Source: an uncultured Ruminiclostridium sp.
GTDB lineage: Bacteria; Bacillota; Clostridia; Oscillospirales; Ruminococcaceae
DNA: 22,988 bases
Assembly (NCBI GenBank): GCA_910579265.1
Contig: CAJTTE010000032.1
Coordinates: 1-22,988, forward strand
Direction of reading: 5' to 3'
The notes under the pieces are model-generated. The model was not told the origin of the DNA and did no database searches. It was given only the letters and a program-made list of their open reading frames with translations. Both the position numbers and the translations under genes were made by a program. How positions within the stretch are numbered: the first letter of the stretch is position 1; the number at the start of each line of letters is the position of its first letter. Positions 6,707 to 14,175 of this stretch are shown piece after piece.

Positions 6707-7639
6707 TTACTTCTTTATGATTGGAACCCACATACGAAAACCCTCCGGAGTACCACCGTTTTGAAACCATCTTTCTGAGAAAATATGTTCTTCATAAAAG
6801 ATGGCAGCCGAACAATCAAACTCATATCCTTCGGTTTTTTTAATAAATTCTATAAAAGCCTCGGATGCCTTCATCATGCTGAGTGCTATATCCATATTAT
6901 CGTTGTCATCATACTGATTAAGTGTTACGTCATTTACCAGAAACAATCCTGAAGGGGCGTCCTCAACTTTCAGTCCGCAGAATTCTTCCCGATCGCATTC
7001 GTCGTCTATGAGGTACATCATTGCTTTGTAAGGGTGTTTTACATGTTCCGATGCGTTTTGATGTTTTTCTCCCTTAGGATGGTGACCGAAGGGTGCCACT
7101 CCCAAATACCTTCTGGCAGTACGATCAGGTATATTCTGTTTACACCATTCAGACATCCGGCTCCATGCATTTTTTTCCGAATCAACGCAATCTGCCATGA
7201 AACAGACAACTTTTTCATTTTTGTGTTCTTCAATTTTTACAATGGGAATTTCGTTAACAATAATCTCATTTTCTTTTATCCGGACTTGGAAATTTAGCTT
7301 TGGAAAAAAGCTTGAAGAACCTTCTTTTCTGATTTTACTTGGCGTTTTTCCCGTAAAATTTCGCATTGCACGCGAAAATGCCGATGCTGAATTATATCCG
7401 TGCTTTATAGCGATATCGATGACCTTATATTTAGTATCTGTTAATTCTCTTATTGCATATTGAAGCTTGCGTTTTCTGATATACTCATCCAATGTCATAT
7501 TAGCGACTAATAAAAAGAAACGTTGATAAGTCGTTTTTGACATTCCGGCTATTTTTGCGGCTATTTCATGATCAATATTTTCAAACATATTATCTTCTAT
7601 ATATGCAATTGACAGGTTGAGTCCTTCTATGTAATCCAT
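6707..7639 (-). CDS. AraC-family regulator with GyrI-like effector domain
   Basis: A 310-residue transcription factor. Residues about 8-108 carry the two helix-turn-helix units of the AraC/XylS family; the second is recognisable in IDIAIKHGYNSASAFSRAMR with FTGKTPSKIRK after it. Residues about 115-310 form a GyrI-like/BmrR-type ligand-binding domain (IPIVKIEEHKN at its start, SGLFLVNDVTL and a conserved FDCSAAIFYEE near the end). Such proteins usually activate efflux or stress genes in response to small hydrophobic ligands; no target lies next to it. AGGAGG precedes the ATG. A weak hairpin (6681-6697) just after the stop may terminate it. Confidence 0.92.
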   Translation of the reverse strand: MDYIEGLNLSIAYIEDNMFENIDHEIAAKIAGMSKTTYQRFFLLVANMTLDEYIRKRKLQYAIRELTDTKYKVIDIAIKHGYNSASAFSRAMRNFTGKTPSKIRKEGSSSFFPKLNFQVRIKENEIIVNEIPIVKIEEHKNEKVVCFMADCVDSEKNAWSRMSEWCKQNIPDRTARRYLGVAPFGHHPKGEKHQNASEHVKHPYKAMMYLIDDECDREEFCGLKVEDAPSGLFLVNDVTLNQYDDNDNMDIALSMMKASEAFIEFIKKTEGYEFDCSAAIFYEEHIFSERWFQNGGTPEGFRMWVPIIKK

Positions 7640-8235
7640 AATTTATATCCTCCTTTTAATGATTATAAATTATAGCCTATATACTTCCGGAATACTTTAC
7701 CGCAAACATCATTTGCTGCACATTGACATGGCGTTATTCAATCGGAATAACCACCTATCCCAACAAAAAGCTGACTCAGTTTCGGAACGTTGTACATTAA
7801 AAGCTTTCCAGGATATATATAAATATAATTTGCCGATAAAACGTTTTGCATAATAAGACATACAAATTCTCTAAGGCGTAATTCTTATTTGCATCAGGCA
7901 TTAACCTGTTATCAACCATACCCTATGTTTTTTATCATTCTCACTCTTTTACGATTATACACACCCTATTTTTAGTGTGTTTTCCTATCATTTCAGATAT
8001 TTTAATGGCATTTTTCCATATATTATTTTATTTATCTTCTTTCGTGTTGCAAAAAAAGCTGGAATATCGATTAGTTTATGGGAGGTTATGATAAATCCAC
8101 AGTAATCGTAAGGTTATATTTCTATTCTATTGTCAGTTGATTCAATATAGCGAATTTCTATAATCCACATCTACGACAACTATTTCTAATCTGACTATAT
8201 GCTTGTGTCTGTCAGATAAAAATCTAAAAGTTTAA
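7640..8235. other. Long intergenic region without a supported gene
   Basis: About 600 nt, AT-rich. A minus-strand TATAAT about 20 nt upstream of the AraC ribosome site is its likely -10. Two weak inverted repeats are present: ACACAC/GTGTGT (7959-7980, followed by TTTCC) and ATCTGAC/GTCAGAT (8189-8217), the latter about 20 nt past the acetyltransferase stop. A plus-strand ORF near 7659-7853 lacks a ribosome site and resembles nothing known. Confidence 0.5.
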
Positions 8236-8703
8236 TTATTGATTGTACCATTTCATAGAATGATACTTTGAAACCTCATCTACAAAACCAACAGATTGAT
8301 ACAAACGGTAGCCATTTTCTGTAGATTTAAGCTCCACAACACTTAAATTTTTTTCCACTGCATCAGACAAAATCTTATTCATAATCCCCCTTGCATACCC
8401 TTTATGCCGATATTGAGGTTTTGTATAAACATTTAAAACTGTTCCGGTTCTGCCGGTTATAAATGCCGGACTCATCGGTTTTTCGACCACCAGTAAAAAA
8501 GCGCAAGCAGCGATTTCTTCTTTCTCTCTTATTAAATAACAAAAGATATTCTGATTAAGGTTCTTTTTAAAATAATTCGGCAAATCTCGCCTGATTATCT
8601 CTATATCACTTTCACTTAATTTGCCATGATCCTCTTTCAAATATTCTAATCTTAATTCTGTCAATAAATTAACATCATCAATATTAGCATTTTCAACTAC
8701 CAT
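8236..8703 (-). CDS. GNAT-family N-acetyltransferase
   Basis: A 155-residue cytosolic acetyltransferase of the GNAT fold, transferring acetyl from acetyl-CoA to an unknown acceptor. The acetyl-CoA-binding motif A is clear: GTVLNVYTKPQYRHKGYARG, with R-H-K-G-Y-A matching the (Q/R)xxGx(G/A) pyrophosphate loop. Motif B follows (STENGYRLYQSVGF). GGGAGG six nt upstream fixes the start. It lies 45 nt downstream of a frameshifted antitoxin-like remnant and probably shares its promoter at 8881-8909. Sequence style resembles ordinary clostridial GNATs rather than TacT-type toxins, so a toxin role is only a possibility. Confidence 0.88.
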   Translation of the reverse strand: MVVENANIDDVNLLTELRLEYLKEDHGKLSESDIEIIRRDLPNYFKKNLNQNIFCYLIREKEEIAACAFLLVVEKPMSPAFITGRTGTVLNVYTKPQYRHKGYARGIMNKILSDAVEKNLSVVELKSTENGYRLYQSVGFVDEVSKYHSMKWYNQ

Positions 8704-8748
8704 CAGAATCCTCCCACAACCAACAATTTAATCAAATCTAATTCTTAA

Positions 8749-8858
8749 TTAACATTCCGCATTTTGAGAAAGAATGGTTTCTACTCTCGTCAATTCATTT
8801 TCCGTCCGTTGTTTTACAGTAGGATTTATTCTTAATTTAATGTCGCCATCTTTTCCAT
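8749..8858 (-). pseudogene. Frameshifted RelB/DinJ-like antitoxin remnant
   Basis: The frame opens MEKMATLN after a GGAG ribosome site and hits TAA at once. If one base is restored near 8835 it continues LRINPTVKQRTENELTRVET and then ILSQNAEC before a stop. MATxNxRI(D/N)xxVK at the N-terminus is typical of RelB/DinJ ribbon-helix-helix antitoxins, which are about 85-100 residues; this one would end at about 37, so it is both frameshifted and truncated. No cognate YafQ/RelE toxin follows; the next gene is the GNAT. An intact promoter with an inverted-repeat operator remains upstream. The family call rests on about 30 residues. Confidence 0.5.
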
Positions 8859-8880
8859 ATCAACTCATCTCCTTTTTTTC

Positions 8881-8909
8881 ATTGTAACGCATTTGTCGTT
8901 ACTTATCAA
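8881..8909 (-). promoter_or_regulatory. Promoter with operator-like inverted repeat
   Basis: On the minus strand: TTGATA (8909-8904), a 17-bp spacer and TACAAT (8886-8881). An inverted repeat GTAACG/CGTTAC (8884-8889, 8897-8902) lies across the spacer and -10, the usual position for antitoxin autorepression. It should drive the antitoxin remnant and the GNAT gene. Confidence 0.7.
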
Positions 8910-8965
8910 GCCTTATTTTACTCTTCCTTCTTGCTGTTTACATGATTTAATACGGTTATTCGTTA

Positions 8966-9754
8966 TTAGAATTCTTCTATTTTAATAGGATCGTTATGCT
9001 TTATTATATTTTTATTATCTACTGCACGTATTACTCCAATATTTCTTAAACTTGTCCGTTCTTCTTCTGATAAAGAGCTTAAATAAGATGCGTCATCGAT
9101 TTCTTTACTTTTGGAAATTTCCTTTGCTTTTGATGAATCTTCAATTTGATATATTCTAATTATCCCAGAATTAGTTTTATCTTTTATATTAAGAAATGTG
9201 TTTGTGTTCATTTGACTAATATCACTTGTGGTATATAATGCAACAGATACATCTCTAATATCTTTTAAATCTTTGTATGTATTCACTTCTTCCGGCAAAA
9301 ATTTATTTTCGCTTTTATACATAGTAATCCAAATACATCCATAACAAACATCTATCCCCAAAATTTCTTTAAAATAATCAGGAACCGATTCTTGAATCTT
9401 TTCAAAATTTTTTGTATAATGTGGAAATACTTTGTTTTCATTAATATTATATATCGCTAAAAATGTTTCGGTTTTAATTTTTACTGTTCCTATCAAATTA
9501 TCTGTTAATTCATACCATAGGGCACCTCTTTCATTTAACAGAGCATCAATTTCTTCTACATTTGCGTTAATTCCATACTGCTTTTTAACTTGTTCTTTAA
9601 ATTCGTTTGAGTATTCTTCAATTAATTGATTCGCCTTTTGTTCGTCTTCCTCGCTCAAAAAACTACATCCAGTGATACAAAACACAAGTGATATTAATAT
9701 TAAAAATCCAAAACATTTCTTCTTCCCTATACACATTTTTTCTAATTTATTCAT
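8966..9754 (-). CDS. Putative lipoprotein of unknown function
   Basis: A 262-residue protein with a basic N-terminus, a hydrophobic segment and a lipobox ending I27-T-G-C30, so it is probably lipidated at Cys30 and held on the outer face of the membrane. The mature part starts with an acidic, helical stretch (SEEDEQKANQLIEEYSNEFK) and is otherwise mixed alpha/beta with no motif I recognise. GGAGG lies 11 nt upstream of the start; MCIGKKK at residue 7 is an alternative start. A promoter-like sequence with an overlapping palindrome is at 9781-9810, and the homologous promoter-leader copy 2 lies farther upstream. AT content is higher than in the housekeeping genes. Confidence 0.75.
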   Translation of the reverse strand: MNKLEKMCIGKKKCFGFLILISLVFCITGCSFLSEEDEQKANQLIEEYSNEFKEQVKKQYGINANVEEIDALLNERGALWYELTDNLIGTVKIKTETFLAIYNINENKVFPHYTKNFEKIQESVPDYFKEILGIDVCYGCIWITMYKSENKFLPEEVNTYKDLKDIRDVSVALYTTSDISQMNTNTFLNIKDKTNSGIIRIYQIEDSSKAKEISKSKEIDDASYLSSLSEEERTSLRNIGVIRAVDNKNIIKHNDPIKIEEF

Positions 9755-9780
9755 CTAAATCAATTCCTCCAATTCTATTT

Positions 9781-9810
9781 ATATAGTACTATATTTAAAA
9801 TTATTATCAA
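9781..9810 (-). promoter_or_regulatory. Probable lipoprotein-gene promoter with palindrome
   Basis: Minus strand TTGATA (9810-9805), a 16-bp spacer and TACTAT (9788-9783). A perfect 14-bp palindrome ATATAGTACTATAT (9781-9794) covers the -10 and could be an operator or simply AT-rich dyad DNA. Confidence 0.45.
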
Positions 9811-9955
9811 TTTAAGCATGCGCCTCTCTTTACTTAAATCGTTATTTTGATTTTATATTTTATTAAAGACATTTATTTTATTCATATCAAACGATGTGAA
9901 TAAATCAAAATATAACAGATAATGCAAAAAAATGCCTGCTATATAAAAAATTCAT

Positions 9956-10135
9956 CACTCCCACTCGGCGTGTTCTTTGTTGTTATTAACCATATTTGTT
10001 TAAGCTTCGTGCAAATACACGCCTATTTTTACATCAATTACATAAGTTATAATGGCTTGCTGATTTTCTGTTGCCAAAATGCTGCCACGCATTTATTATA
10101 GCAAATCCCGGCAATTTGGCAACCCATTTTTGAAA
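9956..10135 (-). repeat. Promoter-leader module, copy 2
   Basis: Homologous to 6375-6535 in the same orientation, including promoter and the AACACGCC segment. Here the leader ends in a 16-codon ORF (minus, 9955-9905) with a badly spaced GGGAG, and the next real start is 150 nt farther on at 9754. Whatever gene the module once drove appears lost or replaced. Confidence 0.65.
10095..10122 (-). promoter_or_regulatory. Sigma-A promoter in module copy 2
   Basis: Minus strand TTGCCA (10122-10117), a 16-bp spacer and TATAAT (10100-10095). Equivalent in position to the promoter at 6497-6525. Confidence 0.7.
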
Positions 10136-10278
10136 TGTTACGCTGTTAAAGCCATTTTTGATGATAAAAATACAAAATATCTCCTACGTTCATTTTATAT
10201 TAGAAAGTTTTCGCAAAATAAGGCTTTTAAAATATGTATTGCGTAACACAACACATCTTTTCTCCGTATCTACCCTTA

Positions 10279-10302
10279 ATACATGGTGCCAGCACCATGT
10301 AT
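10279..10302. repeat. 24-bp near-perfect palindrome
   Basis: Arms ATACATGGTGC and GCACCATGTAT (11 bp) around a 2-nt centre. It lies 48 nt downstream of the nucleotidyltransferase stop. There is no T run on the minus strand after it, so it is a weak terminator candidate; it could be an RNA-stabilising hairpin or a protein-binding dyad. The flanking 10140-10278 and 10303-10349 show no gene. Confidence 0.6.
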
Positions 10303-10349
10303 GTATATATTATAAACAGACACAACATCAACTTGTCACTACCCGCCAT

Positions 10350-11015
10350 TTAAAGTTTTAATAATGCATTCTGACACCAATTAAACAATGCTAAAAAGGC
10401 TCTATCGAAATCATAATCAGTATGGTCTTGTAATGATATGCTTAATTCTAAAACAAGTTTATCTTCGTCCTGTACGCATTTAAGCAACTCCCTTTTTGTT
10501 GGAATAAAATTACCACTACTTAGATAATACAAATGTTGCATAATAAAAAATACTGATTTACATGTTATCGGCAACTTTATAACATTATACTCCCTGTCGG
10601 CATGTATATAGCGGTGACAAATTTCGTGATATAGGTTATTCAAACTTAATTTTACATAGTTTCTTTCATCTTCAATGGTATATGCAGGAACAAGTTTGTT
10701 TAGTTCTCCGTAATAGTCTTTAGTTGTGTTCAATAAATGGCATATTTCTAACGGATTCCAATGTTTTAAATCAGCTTTGCCACAAATAAAGCCACAGGAC
10801 TTGTCAAAATTTCCTACAGAAACAAGTGCTTTTTGATAGATTTTCAAATCCTCAACCGAAAGATTGTCAATCACTGCCATAATATCAACATCACTGTTTT
10901 CAGTTTCTTCGTTACGGAGATAACTGCCCTGTAATCCAATATACATCAGCCTTTCACCAAAAGTGTCTTTTAATAAAATCATTAATTTGTCAATATATTC
11001 ATCTATTCTAAACAT
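10350..11015 (-). CDS. Nucleotidyltransferase-domain protein
   Basis: A 221-residue protein with an N-terminal MNT/pol-beta-type nucleotidyltransferase fold: G30-S31-xx-R34 followed by S41-D42-V-D44, the catalytic metal-binding aspartates. The remainder is a helical domain with several Cys and His residues (EICHRYIHADREY). This resembles small aminoglycoside-nucleotidyltransferase-like proteins of Firmicutes, but the substrate cannot be told. It overlaps the 3' end of the NUDIX gene by 13 bp and has an AGGTG ribosome site inside that gene, so the two are translationally coupled. Confidence 0.82.
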   Translation of the reverse strand: MFRIDEYIDKLMILLKDTFGERLMYIGLQGSYLRNEETENSDVDIMAVIDNLSVEDLKIYQKALVSVGNFDKSCGFICGKADLKHWNPLEICHLLNTTKDYYGELNKLVPAYTIEDERNYVKLSLNNLYHEICHRYIHADREYNVIKLPITCKSVFFIMQHLYYLSSGNFIPTKRELLKCVQDEDKLVLELSISLQDHTDYDFDRAFLALFNWCQNALLKL

Positions 11016-11467
11016 TCTGGATCACCTATCTCCTCGTTTCCAAGATATTTCATGTATTCTTTTCCCTCATAAAAATTCATTATCGAACGGCGAAGTTTTG
11101 ATGGGAACAATGGTAATTTATTCAATACAGACAAATCCAGCCAATCAAACCCAACTTGATTCGTATCACCTTGAATTGTTGCGTTTGGAAGATTACCCAA
11201 GTAATCACATAAAAATACTAAATCCATTCTGTGAAAACTCTCACCGTGAACCCCCTCTATAACAAAAAGCAAATCTTTACATTTAACTTCTATTCCTGCT
11301 TCTTCTCTAACCTCCCTTTCAACTGTCTGAGGAAGCATTTCATCACAGCCTTGACCTCCGCCGGGTAAAATGTACCATTCCTCCTTGCCATCATTCAGCT
11401 TTATTGCAAGCAATTTATCATTTTGAATTATAACTGCTTTTGCAGAGGTTCGTATTTGCCTTGACAT
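11003..11467 (-). CDS. NUDIX hydrolase
   Basis: A 154-residue cytosolic hydrolase cleaving nucleoside-diphosphate-linked compounds. The complete Nudix box runs from G37 to I59 (Gx5E at G37/E43, then R51-E52-V-R-E55-E56-A-G-I), so metal binding should be intact. It begins after GGAAGG with MSRQIRTSAKAVI. It is the first gene of a two-gene operon with the nucleotidyltransferase. An extended -10 (TGG-TATAAT; plus-strand 11543-11551) lies about 75 nt upstream. Substrate unknown. Confidence 0.9.
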   Translation of the reverse strand: MSRQIRTSAKAVIIQNDKLLAIKLNDGKEEWYILPGGGQGCDEMLPQTVEREVREEAGIEVKCKDLLFVIEGVHGESFHRMDLVFLCDYLGNLPNATIQGDTNQVGFDWLDLSVLNKLPLFPSKLRRSIMNFYEGKEYMKYLGNEEIGDPECLE

Positions 11468-11542
11468 ATTTATAATCCTTCCATATCTTCTATTGAATTA
11501 TTTCACATATCTTATCTTCTCAATATCACGATTGACCATTTG

Positions 11543-11551
11543 ATTATACCA
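11543..11551 (-). promoter_or_regulatory. Extended -10 of NUDIX operon
   Basis: Minus-strand TGG-TATAAT, with no good -35 at 17 bp. Placement fits the NUDIX/nucleotidyltransferase transcript. Confidence 0.45.
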
Positions 11552-11576
11552 TTTACAATCTCAATTTTCCTCCATA

Positions 11577-11605
11577 AAATTAGGGCATAGCAACCGCTAC
11601 ACCCC
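11577..11605 (-). terminator. Probable guaA terminator
   Basis: On the minus strand GGGGTGTAGC (11605-11596) pairs with GCTATGCCCT (11591-11582), 10 bp including three G-U pairs, with a 4-nt loop, followed by AATTTTA. It starts 10 nt after the guaA stop. Confidence 0.6.
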
Positions 11606-11614
11606 ACATTTCCA

Positions 11615-13156
11615 TTATTCCCACTCAATAGTAGCCGGCGGCTTGCTGGTTATATCATAGACCACTCTGTTAATATTTTTAACTTCGTTGACAATTCTTA
11701 CGCTTGCTTTTTCCAATACCTCATATGGTATTCTTGCAAAATCGGCGGTCATAAAATCGGTGGTAGTAACTCCTCTTAAAGCCAATGTGTAATCATAGGT
11801 TCTGCCGTCTCCCATTACGCCTACCGAGCGCATGTTTGTAAGAACAGCAAAATACTGATTGATACTGCGGTCAAGTCCCGCATTCGCAATCTCTTCTCTG
11901 AATATAAGGTCTGCATCCTGCAATATGCGAAGCTTTTCCCTCGTTATTTCTCCGATTATTCTTATGGCAAGTCCCGGACCGGGGAAGGGCTGACGCCATA
12001 CAAGATAGTCGGCAAGACCAAGCTCGGCGCCCAGTTTTCTCACTTCGTCCTTAAACAGCAGTCTGAGTGGTTCTATTATCTCCTTAAAGTCAACATAATC
12101 GGGAAGTCCCCCGACATTATGATGCGATTTAATAACTGCCGCATCGCCCAATCCGCTCTCTATAACGTCGGGGTAAATCGTACCCTGAACAAGGTAATCC
12201 ACTCTGCCGATCTTCTTTGCTTCCTCTTCAAACACCCTGATAAATTCTTCGCCTATGGTCTTGCGCTTGGTTTCGGGATCGGAAACTCCTTCTAATTTGC
12301 CTATAAATCTGTTGGAGGCGTCAACTCTGATGAAATTAATATCCCAGTCCTTAAATGCCGCTTCCACCTCGTCACCTTCATTTTTGCGCATAAAGCCGTG
12401 GTCTACGAAAACACAGGTAAGCTGTTTTCCGACTGCTTTAGAAAGCAATGCACAGGCAACCGAGCTGTCCACTCCGCCTGACAGCGCCAACAGCACCTTG
12501 CCGCTTCCTACCTTCTCGCGGATTTGAGCGATTGCGGTCTTTGCGTAGCTCTCCATGGTCCAGTCACCCTTGCAGCCGCAGACCTTGTACAGAAAGTTAC
12601 CTAAAATTTCCTTACCCTGCTCGGTATGATTTACTTCCGGGTGAAACTGTACGCCGTAAAATTTCTTTTCCCTGTTCTCTATGGCGGCATAGGGGCATTT
12701 AATGCTGTGTCCTGCCGCCTTAAAGCCCTCGGGGAGCTTTTCTATGTAATCGTTGTGGCTCATCCAAACCACCGATCGCGTCCTAAGTCCATCAAATACG
12801 GGACTGTCTGTGTTGAACTCGCATTCGGTTCTTCCAAACTCGGCGGCAGCGTTTTCATTGGCTTTTCCGATAACGCCGTCCAGTCCGTAGACCAAAAACT
12901 GCGCCCCATAGCAAATGCCCAAAATAGGCACGCCTATTTCAAAAATTTCCTTTGACATCTTAGGAGAGGTTTCCAGATATACACTGTTTGGGCCTCCCGT
13001 AAAAATAATTCCCTTAGGGTTTCTTGACTTTATTTCCGAAACAGGTGTCTTATAGGAAATGACCTCACAGTAGATGTTGTGTTCTCTCACTCTTCTTGCA
13101 ATAAGCTGATTATACTGACCTCCGAAATCAATTACCAGTACAAGCTCGTTATCCAT
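11615..13156 (-). CDS. guaA: GMP synthase (glutamine-hydrolysing)
   Basis: A 513-residue cytosolic enzyme converting XMP, ATP and glutamine to GMP. The N-terminal class I glutamine amidotransferase domain has the catalytic triad C82 (GICYGAQ), H172 and E174 (VQFHPEV). The ATP-pyrophosphatase loop is S226-GGVD-S231. The C-terminal dimerisation domain ends with the family-typical DITSKPPATIEWE. Length is normal for bacterial GuaA. An AGAAAGG ribosome site and a promoter at 13196-13224 precede it. The leader is only about 35 nt, so no purine riboswitch is present. Confidence 0.98.
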   Translation of the reverse strand: MDNELVLVIDFGGQYNQLIARRVREHNIYCEVISYKTPVSEIKSRNPKGIIFTGGPNSVYLETSPKMSKEIFEIGVPILGICYGAQFLVYGLDGVIGKANENAAAEFGRTECEFNTDSPVFDGLRTRSVVWMSHNDYIEKLPEGFKAAGHSIKCPYAAIENREKKFYGVQFHPEVNHTEQGKEILGNFLYKVCGCKGDWTMESYAKTAIAQIREKVGSGKVLLALSGGVDSSVACALLSKAVGKQLTCVFVDHGFMRKNEGDEVEAAFKDWDINFIRVDASNRFIGKLEGVSDPETKRKTIGEEFIRVFEEEAKKIGRVDYLVQGTIYPDVIESGLGDAAVIKSHHNVGGLPDYVDFKEIIEPLRLLFKDEVRKLGAELGLADYLVWRQPFPGPGLAIRIIGEITREKLRILQDADLIFREEIANAGLDRSINQYFAVLTNMRSVGVMGDGRTYDYTLALRGVTTTDFMTADFARIPYEVLEKASVRIVNEVKNINRVVYDITSKPPATIEWE

Positions 13157-13195
13157 TTTGAATTTCCTTTCTTTTGGGCATATTGTATTTTTACC

Positions 13196-13224
13196 ATTAT
13201 ATCAACTTTTTCCGCTTTTGTAAA
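13196..13224 (-). promoter_or_regulatory. Sigma-A promoter of guaA
   Basis: Minus strand TTTACA (13224-13219), a 17-bp spacer and TATAAT (13201-13196). Confidence 0.75.
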
Positions 13225-13629
13225 TATGGAATATCAATTTTTGTGACGGGTTTTTATTAAAGGGAAAATCCATTCCTGTTTTTTTTGAACTTGTGTTACT
13301 ATAACCGGTAATATTTTGTAATTGATATAAGGATTTGATTTAAGGCATTGATAAATATTTACGGTTTATGGCTGCGGTAAACGCTGGAGGGTTAGAAAAA
13401 TCCATTGAATGTATTAAAAAATCCAAACTGTTCAAAATTAGCATAGAATAATAAAAAGTATATTTTTAATTTATTTTTACACAAGATTTTATTTTGACAC
13501 AGCAAAATATTCATTTCACGCAAAATATGATACTTTTCACGCAAAATCCTTGTTTTAGGCATGGATTTTTGTTATTTTTATGATAAGGATATTCTGCATA
13601 AAAAATAAAAGCACGATCGAATGTGTAAT
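13225..13629. other. AT-rich non-coding region with direct repeats
   Basis: No gene seen. TTTCACGCAAAAT occurs twice (13514-13526 and 13535-13547) at a spacing of exactly 21 bp, and a partial copy (GCAAAAT, 13502-13508) precedes them. A short GTTTA/TAAAC repeat lies near 13365-13380. The rest is featureless. Confidence 0.5.
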
Positions 13630-13719
13630 ACTGATCCCTTTTAAAACTGTGGTATTAGTTTTTCGGACCCAATCCCATTTTAACCTTTGGGAATCACGTC
13701 AGTTTAAAATGGGATCAGT
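13630..13719. repeat. 90-bp inverted-repeat element
   Basis: The ends are ACTGATCCCTTTTAAAACTG (13630-13649) and CAGTTTAAAATGGGATCAGT (13700-13719), complementary at 18 of 20 positions. An internal ATCCCATTTTAA (13672-13683) can also pair with the right arm, giving two competing folds. It directly abuts the TTAA of the MITE at 13721. No coding capacity. Confidence 0.7.
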
Positions 13720-13724
13720 GTTAA

Positions 13725-13896
13725 GGCAATACCGCACAATGACCGTCTGACGGCTTTGCGTGCGGCTTGCTTGCATATATTCCGTCAGCTTACAAAAATT
13801 CTCCTTGAAATACGTCAGTATTCCTGCGTCGAATTTATGCAAGCCTACGAAATATCTGACTGCGCAATTCACTCGCAATCATTGTGCGGTGTTGCC
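13725..13896. mobile_element. Complete 172-bp MITE-like element
   Basis: Terminal inverted repeats of 18 bp, GGCAATACCGCACAATGA (13725-13742) and its complement with one mismatch (13879-13896), are flanked by TTAA on both sides (13721-13724, 13897-13900), possibly a target duplication. Subterminal GCTTGCATA-type segments are also inverted, so the whole could fold as a long hairpin. There is no ORF. Its right 88 bp recur at window position 1-88. A non-autonomous element moved by an unseen transposase is the likely explanation. It ends 26 nt before the start of the next gene. Confidence 0.75.
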
Positions 13897-13926
13897 TTAA
13901 AAAGAAAAAAATAAGGAGATACCTGT

Positions 13927-14175
13927 ATGATATCCAATAACGCAGCTGACCAAGCAGAAAGTGTCAAAATCATAGATCCTGATGGATTCTGTCCGCTTTT
14001 TACTCCGCGTTATTTTCCTGCTCCCGCAAATAAATGCTGGTTCTGCAGGTACGGGGATTTTACGAAAAGTTACGGCAAAGAAGGGAAAAGCGGAATATGT
14101 GGTCATAAATACGCAAGTCCGTATCTCAGTTCCTATTTAAAGCAATCTGATGTGAAGAAGGAGAGAAAATTATGA
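13927..14175 (+). CDS. 82-residue Cys-containing protein coupled to surface protein
   Basis: A small soluble protein with C22, C37-x2-C40, C58 and H60, an arrangement that could bind one metal ion (zinc-ribbon-like) or act in redox. The core reads CPLFTPRYFPAPANKCWFC, then RYGDF, then GICGHKY. There is no signal peptide. AAGGAG nine nt before the ATG supports translation. Its stop overlaps the start of the 1512-residue surface protein (ATGA, 14172-14175), indicating translational coupling. The MITE ends 26 nt upstream, so any promoter must lie inside or beyond it. I do not recognise a named family. Confidence 0.75.
   Translation: MISNNAADQAESVKIIDPDGFCPLFTPRYFPAPANKCWFCRYGDFTKSYGKEGKSGICGHKYASPYLSSYLKQSDVKKERKL

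Noticed and set aside
6581..6778. Plus-strand 65-codon ORF overlapping the 3' end of the AraC gene
   Set aside because: No homology-like features; it overlaps a clear gene on the other strand.
9775..9819. Minus-strand 14-residue hydrophobic ORF (MLKLIIILNIVLYK), type I toxin-like
   Set aside because: It lies within the presumed lipoprotein promoter, has poor ribosome-site spacing and is too short to judge.
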